DNA from: Hydractinia symbiolongicarpus
Lineage: Eukaryota > Cnidaria > Hydrozoa > Anthoathecata > Hydractiniidae
DNA length: 64,000 nucleotides
Direction: 5' to 3'
Assembly: GCF_029227915.1 (NCBI RefSeq)
Contig: NC_079886.1
Location: 27,816,501-27,880,500 of the forward strand
The translations under genes and the position numbers were made by a program. Shown here in pieces: positions 13,365 through 25,300 of the stretch; positions within the stretch are counted from its first letter, which is position 1; each line of letters starts with the position of its first letter. The notes below the pieces were generated by a model. The model was given only the letters and a program-made list of their open reading frames with translations. It had not been told where the DNA came from and did not search any database.

Positions 13365-13407
13365 TTTTCGTTTGCCGGCGATTAAACTTCTTTTATTCAG
13401 CGTCTCA

Positions 13408-13429
13408 TCAAAAATGAAATCATTTTTGA
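13408..13429. other. 22-bp AT-rich dyad, one per monomer
   Basis: The left arm TCAAAAATGA is followed by an AA spacer and then by its exact 10-bp reverse complement. The same perfect form is at 3,878-3,899 and in very many units of both arms. Common variants weaken one side: 'catatttg', 'cagttttg', 'attatttttg', and units with 'tcaagaatga' facing 'tcgtttttga'. Short dyads are known in several centromeric satellites and are proposed to form non-B DNA or cruciforms. Whether this one does so, or binds a dimeric protein, cannot be seen from sequence. Confidence 0.85.
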
Positions 13430-14750
13430 AAACTACAAGACTCATGCGTTTTAGTGGTGAAAATATAATTTAAAGAATCGTTCGGGAAATGAGTTTATTC
13501 CCTGCGTACTTTCTTTGTATACATTCGACTATACCGGCCGGTTCCGGGACTTAGGGTAAATCGCGGGTTTTCGTTTGCCGGAGATTAAACTCCTTTTATT
13601 CATCGTCTCATCAAAAATGAAATCAGTTTTCAAAACTACAAGTCTTATGCGTTTTAGTGGTGGAAAAATGATTTAAAGAATCGTTCGGGAAATGAGTTTA
13701 CTCCCTGGGTATTTTCTTTGTATACTTTTGACTATACGGGCCGAGTCCGGAATTTACGGGAAATCGTGGGTTTTCGTTTGCCGGCGATTAAACTCCTTTT
13801 ATTCAGCGTCTCATCAAAAATGAAATCATATTTGAAAACTACAAGTCTCATGCGTCTTAGTGGTAAAAAAATAATTTAAAAAATCGTTCGGGAAATGAGT
13901 TTACTCCCTGGGTACTTTCTTTGTATACATTCGACTATACGGGCCAAGCCCGGGATTTACGGGAAATCGCGGGTTTTCGTTTGCCGGCGATTAAACTCCT
14001 TTTATTCAGCGTCTCATCAAAAATGAAATCATATTTGAAAACTACAAGTCTCATGCGTCTTAGTGGTAAAAAAATAATTTAAAAATCGTTCGGGAAATGA
14101 GTTTACTCCCTGGGTACTTTCTTTGTATACATTCGACTATACGGGCCAAGCCCGGGACTTACGGGAAATCGCGGGTTTTCGTTTTCCGGCGATTAAACTT
14201 CTTTTATTCAGCGTCTCATCAAAAATGAAATCATTTTTGAAAACTACAACACTCATGCGTTTTAGTGGTGAAAATATAATTTAAAGAATCGTTCGGGAAA
14301 TGAGTTTATTCCCTGCGTACTGTCTTTGTATACATTCGACTATACCGGCCGGTTCCGGGATTTAGGGTAAATCGCGGGTTTTCGTTTGCCGGAGATTAAA
14401 CTCCTTTTATTCATCGTCTCATCAAAAATGAAATCAGTTTTGAAAACTACAAGTCTTATGCGTTTTAGTGGTGGAAAAATGATTTAAGGAATCGTTCGGG
14501 AAATGAGTTTACTCCCTGGGTACTTTCTTTGTATACTTTTGACTATACGGGCTGAGTCCGGGATTTACGGGAAATCGCGGGTTTTCGTTTGCCGGCGATT
14601 AAACTCCTTTTATTCAGCGTCTCATCAAAAATGAAATCATATTTGAAAACTACAAGTCTCATGCGTCTTAGTGGTAAAAAAATAATTTAAAAAATCGTTC
14701 GGGAAATGAGTTTACTCCCTGGGTACATTCTTTGTATACATTCGACTATA

Positions 14751-15824
14751 CGGTCCAAGCCCGGGATTTACGGGAAATCGCGGGTTTTCGTTTGCCGGCG
14801 ATTAAACTTCTTTTATTCAGCGTCTCATCAAAAATGAAATTATTTTTGAAAACTACAAGTCTCATGGGTTTTAGTGGTGAAAAATAATTTAAAGAATCGT
14901 TCGGGAAATGAGTTTACTCCCTGCGTACTTTCTTTGTATACATTTGACTATACGGGCCGAGTCTGGGATTTACGGGAAATCGCGGGTTTTCGTTTGCCGG
15001 AGATTAAACTCCTTTTATTCAGCGTCTCATCAAGAATGAAATCGTTTTTGAAAACTACAAGTCTTATGCGATTTAGTGGTAAAAAATTAATTTAAAAAAT
15101 CGTTTGGGAAATGAGTTTACTCCCAGTTTACTTTCTTTCTATACATTCGACTATACGGGTCAAGCCCGGAATTTGCGGGAACTCCCGGGTTTTCATTTGC
15201 CGGCGATTAAACTCCTTTTATTCAGCGTCTCATCAAAAATGAAATCATTTTTGAAAACTACAAGTCTCATGCGTTTTAGTGGTGAAAAAATAATTTAAAA
15301 AATCGTTCGGAAAATGAGTTTACTCCCTGGGTACTTTCTTTGTATACATTCGACTATACGGGCCGAGTCCGGGATATACGGGAAAGCGCGGGTTTTCGTT
15401 TGCCGGCGAATAAACTCCTTTTAATCAGCGTCTCATCAAAAATGAAATCAGTTTTGAAAACTACAAGTCTCATGCGTCTTAGTGGTAAAAAAATAATTTA
15501 AAAACTCGTTCGGGAAATGAGTTTACTCCCAGTTTACTTTCTTTCTATACATTCGACTATGCGGGTTAAGCCCGGGATTTACGGGAACTCCCGGGTTTTC
15601 GTTTGCCGGCGATTAAACTCTTTTTATTCAGCGTCTCATCAAAAATGAAATCATTTTTGAAAACTACAAGTCTCATGTGTTTTAGTGGTGAAAAAATAAT
15701 TTAAAAAATCGTTCGGAAAATGAGTTTACTCCCTGGGTACTTTCTTTGTATACATTCGACTATACGGCCGAGTCCAGGATATACGGGAAAGCGCGGGTTT
15801 TCGTTTGCCGGCGATTAAACTCCT
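14751..15824 (+). repeat. Mixed forward block after the heptamer
   Basis: Begins with a unit carrying 'cggtccaagc' (14,751), then 'ctcatgggttttag' (about 14,862), a marker otherwise seen at about 5,334, 6,144 and 7,157; this part is a paralogue of the tetramer/pentamer region. It continues with 'tcaagcccggaatttgcgg', a 'ggcgaataaac' unit near 15,406, and the first 'ctatgcgggttaagccc' unit near 15,555. Units of these last types recur at 20.4, 23.9 and 25.1 kb. Confidence 0.75.
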
Positions 15825-16949
15825 ATTATTCAGCGTCTCATCAAAAATGAAATCATTTTTAAAAACTACAAGTCTCATGCGTCCTAGTGGTAAAAAAATA
15901 ATTTAAAAAATCGTTCGGGAAATGAGTTTACTCCCTGGGTACTTTATTTGTATACATTCGACTATACGGGCCAAGCCCGGGATTTACGGGAAATCGCGGG
16001 TTTTCGTTTGCCGGCAATTAAACTTCTTTTATTCAGCGTCTCATCAAAAATGAAATCATTTTTTAAAACTACAAGTGTCATTCGTTTTAGTGGTGAAAAT
16101 ATAATTTAAAGAATCGTTCGGGAAATGAGTTTACTCCCTGCGTACTTTCTGTGTATACTTTTGACTATACGGGCCGGTTCCGGGATTTAGGGGAAATCGC
16201 GGGTTTTCGTTTGCCGGAGATTAAACTCCTTTTATTCAGCGTCTCATCAAAAATGAAATCATTTTTGAAAACTACAAGTCTCATGCGTTTTAGTGGTGAA
16301 AAAATAATTTAAAGAATCCTTCGGGAAATGAGTTTACTCCCTGGGTACTTTCTTTGTATACATTCGACTATACGGGCCAAGCCCGGGACTTACGGGAAAT
16401 GGCGGGTTTTTTTTGCCGGCGATTAAACTTCTTTTATTCAGCGTCTCATCAAAAACGAAATTATTTTTAAAAACTACAAGTTTCATGCGTTTTAGTGGTG
16501 AAAAATAATTTAAGGAATCGTTCGGGAAATGAGTTAACTCCCTGCGTACTTTCTTTGTATACTATTCACTATACGGGCCGAGTCTGGGATTTACGGGAAA
16601 TCGCGGGTTTTCGTTTGCCGGAGATTAAACTCCTTTTATTCAGCGTCTCATCAAGAATGAAATCGTTTTTGAAAACTACAAGTCTTATGCGTTTTAGTGG
16701 TATAAAATTAATTTAAAAAATCGTTCGGGAAATGAGTTTATTCGCAGTTTACTTTCTTTCTATACATTCGACTATACGGGTCAAGCCCGGGATTTACGGG
16801 AACTCCCGGGTTGTCGTTTGCCGGCGATTAAACTCCTTTTATTCAGCGTCTCATCAAAAATGAAATCATTTTTGAAAACTACAAGTCTCATGCGTTTTAG
16901 TGGTGAAAAAATAATTTAAAAAATCGTTCGAAAAATGAGTTTACTCCCT

Positions 16950-17700
16950 GGGTACTTTCTTTGTATACATTCGACTATACGGGCCAAGCCCGGGATTTAC
17001 GGGAAATCGCGGGTTTTCGTTTTCCGGCGATTAAACTTCTTTTATTCAGCGTCTCATCAAAAATGAAATCATTTTTGAAAACTACAACACTCATGCGTTT
17101 TAGTGGTGAAAATATAATTTAAAGAATCGTTCGGGAAATGAGTTTATTCCCTGCGTACTGTCTTTGTATACATTCGACTATACCGGCCGGTTCCGGGATT
17201 TAGGGTAAATCGCGGGTTTTCGTTTGCCGGAGATTAAACTCCTTTTATTCATCGTCTCATCAAAAATGAAATCAGTTTTGAAAACTACAAGTCTTATGCG
17301 TTTTAGTGGTGGAAAAATGATTTAAAGAATCGTTCGGGAAATGAGTTTACTCCCTGGGTACTTTCTTTGTATACTTTTGACTATACGGGCTGAGTCCGGG
17401 ATTTACGGGAAATCGCGGGTTTTCGTTTGCCGGCGATTAAACTCCTTTTATTCAGCGTCTCATCAAAAATGAAATCATATTTGAAAACTACAAGTCTCAT
17501 GCGTCTTAGTGGTAAAAAAATAATTTAAAAAATCGTTCGGGAAATGAGTTTACTCCCTGGGTACATTCTTTGTATACATTCGACTATACGGTCCAAGCCC
17601 GGGATTTACGGGAAATCGCGGGTTTTCGTTTGCCGGCGATTAAACTTCTTTTATTCAGCGTCTCATCAAAAATGAAATTATTTTTGAAAACTACAAGTCT
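16950..17700 (+). repeat. Displaced copy of a heptamer segment (from about 14,112-14,862)
   Basis: Offset 2,838 links 'gttttccggc' at 14,181 to 17,019 and 'cggtccaagc' at 14,751 to 17,589. The latter marker I saw only at these two places. The order of units (ccaagccc, ccggccggttcc, tgagtccg, cggtccaagc) is preserved. The left edge lies near 16,940-16,960 and the right edge between about 17,690 and 17,703. It interrupts units of a different type on both sides, so it arrived by out-of-register exchange or copy insertion. Confidence 0.8.
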
Positions 17701-17900
17701 CATGCGTTTTAGTGGTGAAAAAATAATTTAAAAAATCGTTCGGAAAATGAGTTTACTCCCTGGGTACTTTCTTTGTATACATTCGACTATACGGGCCGAG
17801 TCCGGGATATACGGGAAAGCGCGGGTTTTCGTTTGCCGGCGAATAAACTCCTATTATTCAGCGTCTCATCAAAAATGAAATCATTTTTAAAAACTACAAG
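17701..17900 (+). repeat. Chimeric monomer with breakpoint at 17,844-17,852
   Basis: From 17,701 to 17,843 this unit equals 15,269-15,411, including the rare 'gcgaataaac'. From 17,853 it equals 15,825 onward, including the rare 'cctattattcag' and 'gcgtcctag'. The exchange therefore lies in the nine shared bases between the diagnostic A at 17,843 and the diagnostic A at 17,853. The two parental units are still present about 2 kb upstream. Confidence 0.85.
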
Positions 17901-18739
17901 TCTCATGCGTCCTAGTGGTAAAAAAATAATTTAAAAAATCGTTCGGGAAATGAGTTTACTCCCTGGGTACTTTATTTGTATACATTCGACTATACGGGCC
18001 AAGCCCGGGATTTACGGGAAATCGCGGGTTTTCGTTTGCCGGCAATTAAACTTCTTTTATTCAGCGTCTCATCAAAAATGAAATCATTTTTTAAAACTAC
18101 AAGTGTCATGCGTTTTAGTGGTGAAAATATAATTTAAAGAATCGTTCGGGAAATGAGTTTACTCCCTGCGTACTTTCTTTGTATACTTTTGACTATACGG
18201 GCCGGTTCCGGGATTTAGGGGAAATCGCGGGTTTTCGTTTGCCGGAGATTAAACTCCTTTTATTCAGCGTCTCATCAAAAATGAAATCATTTTTGAAAAC
18301 TACAAGTCTCATGCGTTTTAGTGGTGAAAAAATAATTTAAAGAATCCTTCGGGAAATGAGTTTACTCCCTGGGTACTTTCTTTGTATACATTCGACTATA
18401 CGGGCCAAGCCCGGGACTTACGGGAAATGGCGGGTTTTTTTTGCCGGCGATTAAACTTCTTTTATTCAGCGTCTCATCAAAAACGAAATTATTTTTAAAA
18501 ACTACAAGTTTCATGCGTTTTAGTGGTGAAAAATAATTTAAGGAATCGTTCGGGAAATGAGTTAACTCCCTGCGTACTTTCTTTGTATACTATTCACTAT
18601 ACGGGCCGAGTCTGGGATTTACGGGAAATCGCGGGTTTTCGTTTGCCGGAGATTAAACTCCTTTTATTCAGCGTCTCATCAAGAATGAAATCGTTTTTGA
18701 AAACTACAAGTCTTATGCGTTTTAGTGGTATAAAATTAA

Positions 18740-19960
18740 TTTAAAAAATCGTTCGGGAAATGAGTTTATTCGCAGTTTACTTTCTTTCTATACATTCGAC
18801 TATACGGGTCAAGCCCGGGATTTACGGGAACTCCCGGGTTGTCGTTTGACGGCGATTAAACTCCTTTTATTCAGCGTCTCATCAAAAATGAAATCATTTT
18901 TGAAAACTACAAGTCTCATGCGTTTTAGTGGTGAAAAAATAATTTAAAAAATCGTTCGGAAAATGAGTTTACTCCCTGGGTACTTTCTTTGTAAACATTC
19001 GACTATACGGGCCAACCCCGGGATTTTCGGGAAATCGCGGGTTTTCGTTTGCCGGCGATTAAACTTCTTTTATTCAGCGTCTCATCAAAAATGAAATCAT
19101 TTTTGAAAACTACAAGTGTCATGCGTTTTAGTGGTGAAAATATAATTTAAAGAATCCTTCGGGAAATGAGTTTACTCCCTGGGTACCTTCTTTCTATACA
19201 TTCGACTATACGGGCCAAGCCCGGGACTTACGGGAAATCGCGGGTTTCGTTTGCCGGCGATTAAACTTCTTTGTTCAGCGTCTCATCAAAAACGAAATTA
19301 TTTTTAAAAACTACAAGTCTCATGCGTTTTAGTGGTGAAAAATAATTTAAAAAATCGTTCGGGAAATGAGTTTATTCGCAGTTTACTTTCTTTCTATACA
19401 TTCGACTATACGGGTCAAGCCCGGGATTTACGGGAACTCCCGGGTTGTCGTTTGCCGGCGATTAAACTCCTTTTATTCAGCGTCTCATCAAAAATGAAAT
19501 CATTTTTGAAAACTACAAGTCTCATGCGTTTTAGTGGTGAAAAAATAATTTAAAAAATCGTTCGAAAAATGAGTTTACTCCCTGGGTACTTTCTTTGTAT
19601 ACATTCGACTATACGGGCCAAGCCCGGGATTTTCGGGAAATCGCGGGTTTTCGTTTGCCGGCGATTAAACTTCTTTTATTCAGCGTCTCATCAAAAATGA
19701 AATCATTTTTGAAAACTACAAGTGTCATGCGTTTTAGTGGTAAAAATATAATTTAAAGAATCGTTCGGGAAATGAGTTTACTCCCTGCGTACTTTCTTTG
19801 TATACTTTTGACTATACGGGCCAGTTCCGGGATTTAGGGGAAATCGCGGGTTTTCGTTTGCCGGAGATTAAACTCCTTTTATTCAGCGTCTCATCAAAAA
19901 TGAAATCATTTTTGAAAACTACAAGTCTCATGCGTTTTAGTGGTGAAAAAATAATTTAAA
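18740..19960 (+). repeat. Trimer of about 607 bp, tandem duplication
   Basis: 'ttattcgcagtttac' occurs at about 18,766 and 19,373, and 'gggattttcggg' at about 19,020 and 19,626, giving spacings of 606-607 bp. In the second copy the unit that normally precedes 'ttattcgcag' (with 'tcaagaatgaaatcg') is missing, so 'gaaaaataattt' joins directly to the 'ttattcgcag' unit near 19,340. Copy 1 carries 'gccaaccccggg' and copy 2 'gccaagcccggg'. Confidence 0.75.
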
Positions 19961-22315
19961 GAATCCTTCGGGAAATGAGTTTACTCCCTGGGTACTTTCT
20001 TTGTATACATTCGACTATACGGGCCAAGCCCGGGACTTACGGGAAATGGCGGGTTTTTGTTTGCCGGCGATTAAACTTCTTTTATTCAGCGTCTCATCAA
20101 AAAGGAAATTATTTTTAAAAACTACAAGTTTCATGCGTTTTAGTGGTGAAAAATAATTTAAGGAATCGTTCGGGAAATGAGTTTACTCCCTGCGTACTTT
20201 CTTTGTATACTTTTCACTATACGGGCCGAGTCTGGGATTTACGGGAAATCGCGGGTTTTCGTTTGCCGGAGATTAAACTCCTTTTATTCAGCGTCTCATC
20301 AAGAATGAAATCAGTTTTGAAAACTACAAGTCTCATGCGTCTTAGTGGTAAAAAAATAATTTAAAAAATCGTTCGGGAAATGAGTTTACTCCCAGTTTAC
20401 TTTCTTTCTATACATTCGACTATGCGGGTTAAGCCCGGGATTTACGGGAACTCCCGGGTTTTCGTTTGCCGGCGATTAAACTCTTTTTATTCAGCGTCTC
20501 ATCAAAAATGAAATCATTTTTGAAAACTACAAGTCTCATGTGTTTTAGTGGTGAAAAAATAATTTAAAAAATCGTTCGGAAAATGAGTTTACTCCCTGGG
20601 TAGTTTCTTTGTATACATTCGACTATACGGCCGAGTCCGGGATATACGGGAAAGCGCGGGTTTTCGTTTGCCGGCGATTAAACTCCTATTATTCAGCGTC
20701 TCATCAAAAATGAAATCATTTTTAAAAACTACAAGTCTCATGCGTCCTAGTGGTAAAAAAATAATTTAAAAAATCGTTCGGGAAATGAGTTTATTCCCTG
20801 GGTACTTTCTTTGTATACATTCGACTATACGGGCCAAGCCCGGGATTTACGGGAAATCGCGGGTTTTCGTTTGCCGGCAATTAAACTTCTTTTATTCAGC
20901 GTCTCATCAAAAATGAAATCATTTTTGAAAACTACAAGTGTCATGCGTTTTAGTGGTGAAAATATAATTTAAAGAATCGTTCGGGAAATGAGTTTACTCC
21001 CTGCGTACTTTCTTTGTATACTTTTGACTATACGGGCCGGTTCCGGGATTTAGGGGAAATCGCGGGTTTTCGTTTGCCGGAGATTAAACTCCTTTTATTC
21101 AGCGTCTCATCAAAAATGAAATCATTTTTGAAAACTACAAGTCTCATGCGTTTTAGTGGTGAAATAATAATTTAAAGAATCCTTCGGGAAATGAGTTTAC
21201 TTTCTGGGTACTTTCTTTGTATACATTCGACTATACGGGCCAAGCCCGTGACTTACGGGAAATGGCGGGTTTTTGTTTGCCGGCGATTAAACTTCTTTTA
21301 TTCAGCGTCTCATCAAAAACGAAATTATTTTTAAAAACTACAAGTTTCATGCGTTTTAGTGGTGAAAAATAATTTAAGGAATCGTTCGGGAAATGAGTTT
21401 ACTCCCTGCGTACTTTCTTTGTATACTTTTCACTATACGGGCCGAGTCTGGGATTTACGGGAAATCGCGGGTTTTCGTTTGCCGGAGATTAAACTCCTTT
21501 TATTCAGCGTCTCATCAAGAATGAAATCGTTTTTGAAAACTAAAAGTCTTATGCGTTTTAGTGGTATAAAATTAATTTAAAAAATCGTTCGGGAAATGAG
21601 TTTATTCGCAGTTTACTTTCTTTCTATACATTCGACTATACGGGTTAAGCCCGGGATTTACGGGAACTCCCGGGTTTTCGTTTGCCGGCGATTAAACTCC
21701 TTTTATTCAGCGTCTCATCAAAAATGAAATCATTTTTGAAAACTAAAAGTCTCATGCGTTTTAGTGGTGAAAAAATAATTTAAAAAATCGTTCGGAAAAT
21801 GAGTTTACTCCCTGGGTACTTTCTTTGTATACATTCGACTATACGGGCCAAGCCCGGGATTTACGGGAAATCGCGGGTTTTCGTTTGCCGGCGATTAAAC
21901 TTCTTTTATTCAGCGTCTCATCAAAAATGAAATCATTTTTGAAAACTACAAGTGTCATGCGTTTTAGTGGTGAAAATATAATTTAAAGAATCATTCGGGA
22001 AATGAGCTTACTCCCTGCGTACTTTCTTTGTATACTTTTGACTATACGGGCCGGTTCCGGGATTTAGGGGAAATCGCGGGTTTTCGTTTGCCGGAGATTA
22101 AACTCCTTTTATTCAGCGTCTCATCAAAAATGAAATCATTTTTGAAAACTACAAGTCTCATGCGTTTTAGTGGTGAAAAAATAATTTAAAAAATCGTTCG
22201 GAAAATGAGTTTACTCCCTGGGTACTTTCTTTGTATACATTCGACTATACGGGCCAAGCCCGGGATTTACGGGAAATCGCGGGTTTTCGTTTGCCGGCGA
22301 TTAAACTTCTTTTAT
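19961..22315 (+). repeat. 1,216-bp hexamer region
   Basis: Units with 'gggacttacgggaaatgg' near 20,034 and 'gtgacttacgggaaatgg' near 21,249, and their 'acttttcactatac' neighbours (about 20,210 and 21,426), recur at offset 1,216. Similarity breaks inside the unit at about 20,304-20,312, where copy 1 switches to a different unit type (see the chimeric unit). Related segments recur 1,420 bp further on (from 21,359 to 22,779) and near 24.1-25.9 kb. Confidence 0.75.
20270..20420 (+). repeat. Chimeric monomer with breakpoint inside the dyad (20,304-20,312)
   Basis: To the left, 'catcaagaatg' is diagnostic of one unit type (as at about 21,511). To the right, 'tcagttttgaaaac', 'gcgtcttag' and the following 'ctatgcgggttaagccc' match the unit around 15,440-15,570. 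The diagnostic bases are G at 20,303 and A at 20,313, so the switch falls in the nine bases forming the centre of the 22-bp dyad. Confidence 0.8.
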
Positions 22316-25300
22316 TCAGCGTCTCATCAAAAATGAAATCATTTTTGAAAACTACAAGTGTCATGCGTTTTAGTGGTGAAAATATAATTTAAAGAATCGT
22401 TCGGGAAATGAGTTTACTCCCTGCGTACTTTCTTTGTATACTTTTGACTATACGGGCCGGTTCCGGGATTTAGGGGAAATCGCGGGTTTTCGTTTGCCGG
22501 AGATTAAACTCCTTTTATTCAGCGTCTCATCAAAAATGAAATCATTTTTGAAAACTACAAGTCTCATGCGTTTTAGTGGTGAAAAAATAATTTAAAGAAT
22601 CCTTCGGGAAATGAGTTTACTCCCTGGGTACTTTCTTTGTATACATTCGACTATACGGGCCAAGCCCGGGACTTACGGGAAATGGCGGGTTTTTGTTTGC
22701 CGGTGATTAAACTTCTTTTATTCAGCGTCTCATCAAAAACGAAATTATTTTTAAAACCTACAAGTTTCATGCGTTTTAGTGGTGAAAAATAATTTAAGGA
22801 ATCGTTCGGGAAATGAGTTTACTCCCTGCGTACTTTCTTTGTATACTTTTCACTATAGGGGCCGAGTCTGGGATTTACGGGAAATCGCGGGTTTTCGTTT
22901 GCCGGAGATTAAACTCCTTTTATTCAGCGTCTCATCAAGAATGAAATCGTTTTTGAAAACTACAAGTCTTATGCGTTTTAGTGGTATAAAATTAATTTAA
23001 AAAATCGTTCGGGAAATGAGTTTATTCGCAGTTTACTTTCTTTCTATACATTCGACTATACGGGTCAAGCCCGGGATTTACGGGAACTCCCGGGTTTTCG
23101 TTTGCCGGCGATTAAACTCCTTTTATTCAGCGTCTCATCAAAAATGAAATCATTTTTGAAAACTACAAGTCTCATGCGTTTTAGTGGTGAAAAAATAATT
23201 TAAAAAATCGTTCGGAAAATGAGTTTACTCCCTGGGTACTTTCTTTGTATACATTCGACTATACGGGCCGAGTCCGGAATATACGGGAAAGCGCGGGTTT
23301 TCGTTTGCCGGCGATTAAACTCCTTTTATTCAGCGTCTCATCAAAAAAAAATCAGTTTTGAAAACTACAAGTCTCATGCGTTTTAGTGGTGAAAAAATAA
23401 TTTAAAGAATCGTTCGAGAAATGAGTTTACTCCCTGGGTACTTTCTTTGTATACTTTTGACTATACGGGCCGAGTCCGGGATTTACGGGAAATCGCGGAT
23501 TTTCATTTGCCGGCGATTAAACTCCTTTTATTCAGCGTCTCATCAAAAATGAAATCATTTTTGAAAACTACAAGTCTCATGCGTTTTAGTGGTGAAAAAA
23601 TAATTTAAAAAATCGTTCGGAAAATGAGTTTACTCCCTGGGTACTTTCTTTGTATACATTCGACTATACGGGCCGAGTCCGGGATATACGGGAAAGCGCG
23701 GGTTTTCGTTTGCCGGCGATTAAACTCCTTTTATTCAGCGTCTCATCAAAAATGAAATCAGTTTTGAAAACTACAAGTCTCATGCGTCTTAGTGGTAAAA
23801 AAATAATTGAAAAAATCGTTCGGGAAATGAGTTTACTCCCAGTTTACTTTCTTTCTATACATTCGACTATGCGGGTTAAGCCCGGGATTTACGGGAACTC
23901 CCGGGTTTTCGTTTGCCGGCGAGTAAACTCTTTTTATTCAGCGTCTCATCAAAAATGAAATCATTTTTGAAAACTACAAGTCTCATGTGTTTTAGTGGTG
24001 AAAAAATAATTTAAAAAATCGTTCGGAAAAAGAGTTTACTCCCTGGGTACTTTCTTTGTATACATTCGACTATACGGCCGAGTCCGGGATATACGGGAAA
24101 GCGCGGGTTTTCGTTTGCCGGCGATTAAACTCCTATTATTCAGCGTCTCATCAAAAATGAAATCATTTTTAAAAACTACAAGTCTCATGCGTCCTAGTGG
24201 TAAAAAAATAATTTAAAAAATCGTTCGGGAAATAAGTTTACTCCCTGGGTACTTTCTTTGTATACATTCGACTATACGGACCAAGCCCGGGATTTACGGG
24301 AAATCGCGAGTTTTCGTTTGCCGGCGATTAAACTTCTTTTATTCAGCGTCTCATCAAAAATGAAATCATTTTTGAAAACTACAAGTGTCATGCGTTTTAG
24401 TGGTGAAAATATAATTTAAAGAATCGTTCGGGAAATGAGTTTACTCCCTGCGTACTTTCTTTGTATACTTTTGACTATACGGGCCGGTTCCGGGATTTAG
24501 GGGAAATCGCGGGTTTTCGTTTGCCGGAGATTAAACTCCTTTTATTCAGCGTCTCATCAAAAATGAAATCATTTTTGAAAACTACAAGTCTCATGCGTTT
24601 TAGTGGTGAAAAAATAATTTAAAGAATCCTTCGGGAAATGAGTTTACTCCCTGGGTACTTTCTTTGTATACATTCGACTATACGGGCCAAGCCCGGGACT
24701 TACGGGAAATGGCGGGTTTTTGTTTGCTGGCGATTAAACTTCTTTTATTCAGCGTCTCATCAAAAACGAAATTATTTTTAAAAACTACAAGTCTCATGCG
24801 TTTTAGTGGTGAAAAAATAGTTTAAAAAATCGTTCGGAAAATGAGTTTACTCCCTGGGTACTTTCTTTGTATACATTCGACTATACGGGCCGAGTCCGGG
24901 ATATACGGGAAAGCGCGGGTTTTCGTTTGCCGGCGATTAAACTCCTTTTATTCAGCGTCTCATCAAAAATGAAATCAGTTTTGAAAACTACAAGTCTCAT
25001 GCGTCTTAGTGGTCAAAAAATAATTTAAAAAATCGTTCGGGAAATGAGTTTACTCCCAGTTTACTTTCTTTCTATACATTCGACTATGCGGGTTAAGCCT
25101 GGGATTTACGGGAACTCCCGGGTTTTCGTTTGCCGGCGATTAAACTCTTTTTATTCAGCGTCTCATCAAAAATGAAATCATTTTTGAAAACTACAAGTCT
25201 CATGTGTTTTGGTGGTGAAAAAATAATTTAAAAAATCGTTCGGAAAATGAGTTTACTCCCTGGGTACTTTCTTTGTATACATTCGACTATACGGCCGAGT

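Larger units (their letters stand above)
13323..13525 (+). repeat. Representative 203-bp satellite monomer
   Basis: A clean unit used here to define the architecture. In order: a GC-rich block with four CGGG tetramers (13,331-13,364); a 'tttgccggcgatt' segment; a strongly conserved stretch through 'ttattcagcgtctcatc' (about 13,391-13,409); an AT-rich dyad (13,408-13,429); 'aaaactacaag' and 'atgcgttttagtgg'; an A/T stretch ending 'aatttaaag'; 'cgttcgggaaatgag'; and a T-rich end 'tactttctttgtatac'. A hand count of a typical unit gives about 79 G+C in 203 and 13 CpG dinucleotides. The length is close to a nucleosome repeat length, which is suggestive only. Confidence 0.9.
10222..14750 (+). repeat. 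1,420-bp heptamer, three copies
   Basis: Copies start near 10,222, 11,642 and 13,062. Offset 1,420 is fixed by 'ggccggttccgggac' at about 10,695, 12,115 and 13,535. 'ttacaggaaatcgcgg' with 'gttttccttt' is shared by copies 1 and 2 only (10,281; 11,701). The first two units of copy 3 (13,062-13,315) instead match the segment 1,420 bp further on (14,482-14,740), so the copies were made by at least two exchanges with shifted edges. Differences are scattered single bases, for example 'gaaaacattttt' near 11,388 against 'gaaatcattttt' near 12,808. Confidence 0.88.
15825..18985 (+). repeat. 2,028-bp-spaced segmental pair flanking an inserted heptamer fragment
   Basis: Bases 15,825 to about 16,950 match 17,853 to about 18,980 at offset 2,028, with 'cctattattcag', 'gcgtcctagtgg' and 'gaaatggcgggtttttttt' as markers. 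A few differences exist, for example 'ctgtgtatac' near 16,149 against 'ctttgtatac', and 'gtcgtttgcc' against 'gtcgtttgac' near 18,841. The intervening segment is not from this family of units; it is a copy of part of the heptamer block and is annotated separately. Confidence 0.85.

Noticed and set aside
13345-13365. Possible CENP-B box in 'ttacgggaaatcgcggg' or 'ttcgtttgccggcga'
   Set aside because: Compared with the core TTCG....A..CGGG, the first matches about six of nine core positions and the second fewer. No unit I read carries a full core, so I do not call it.
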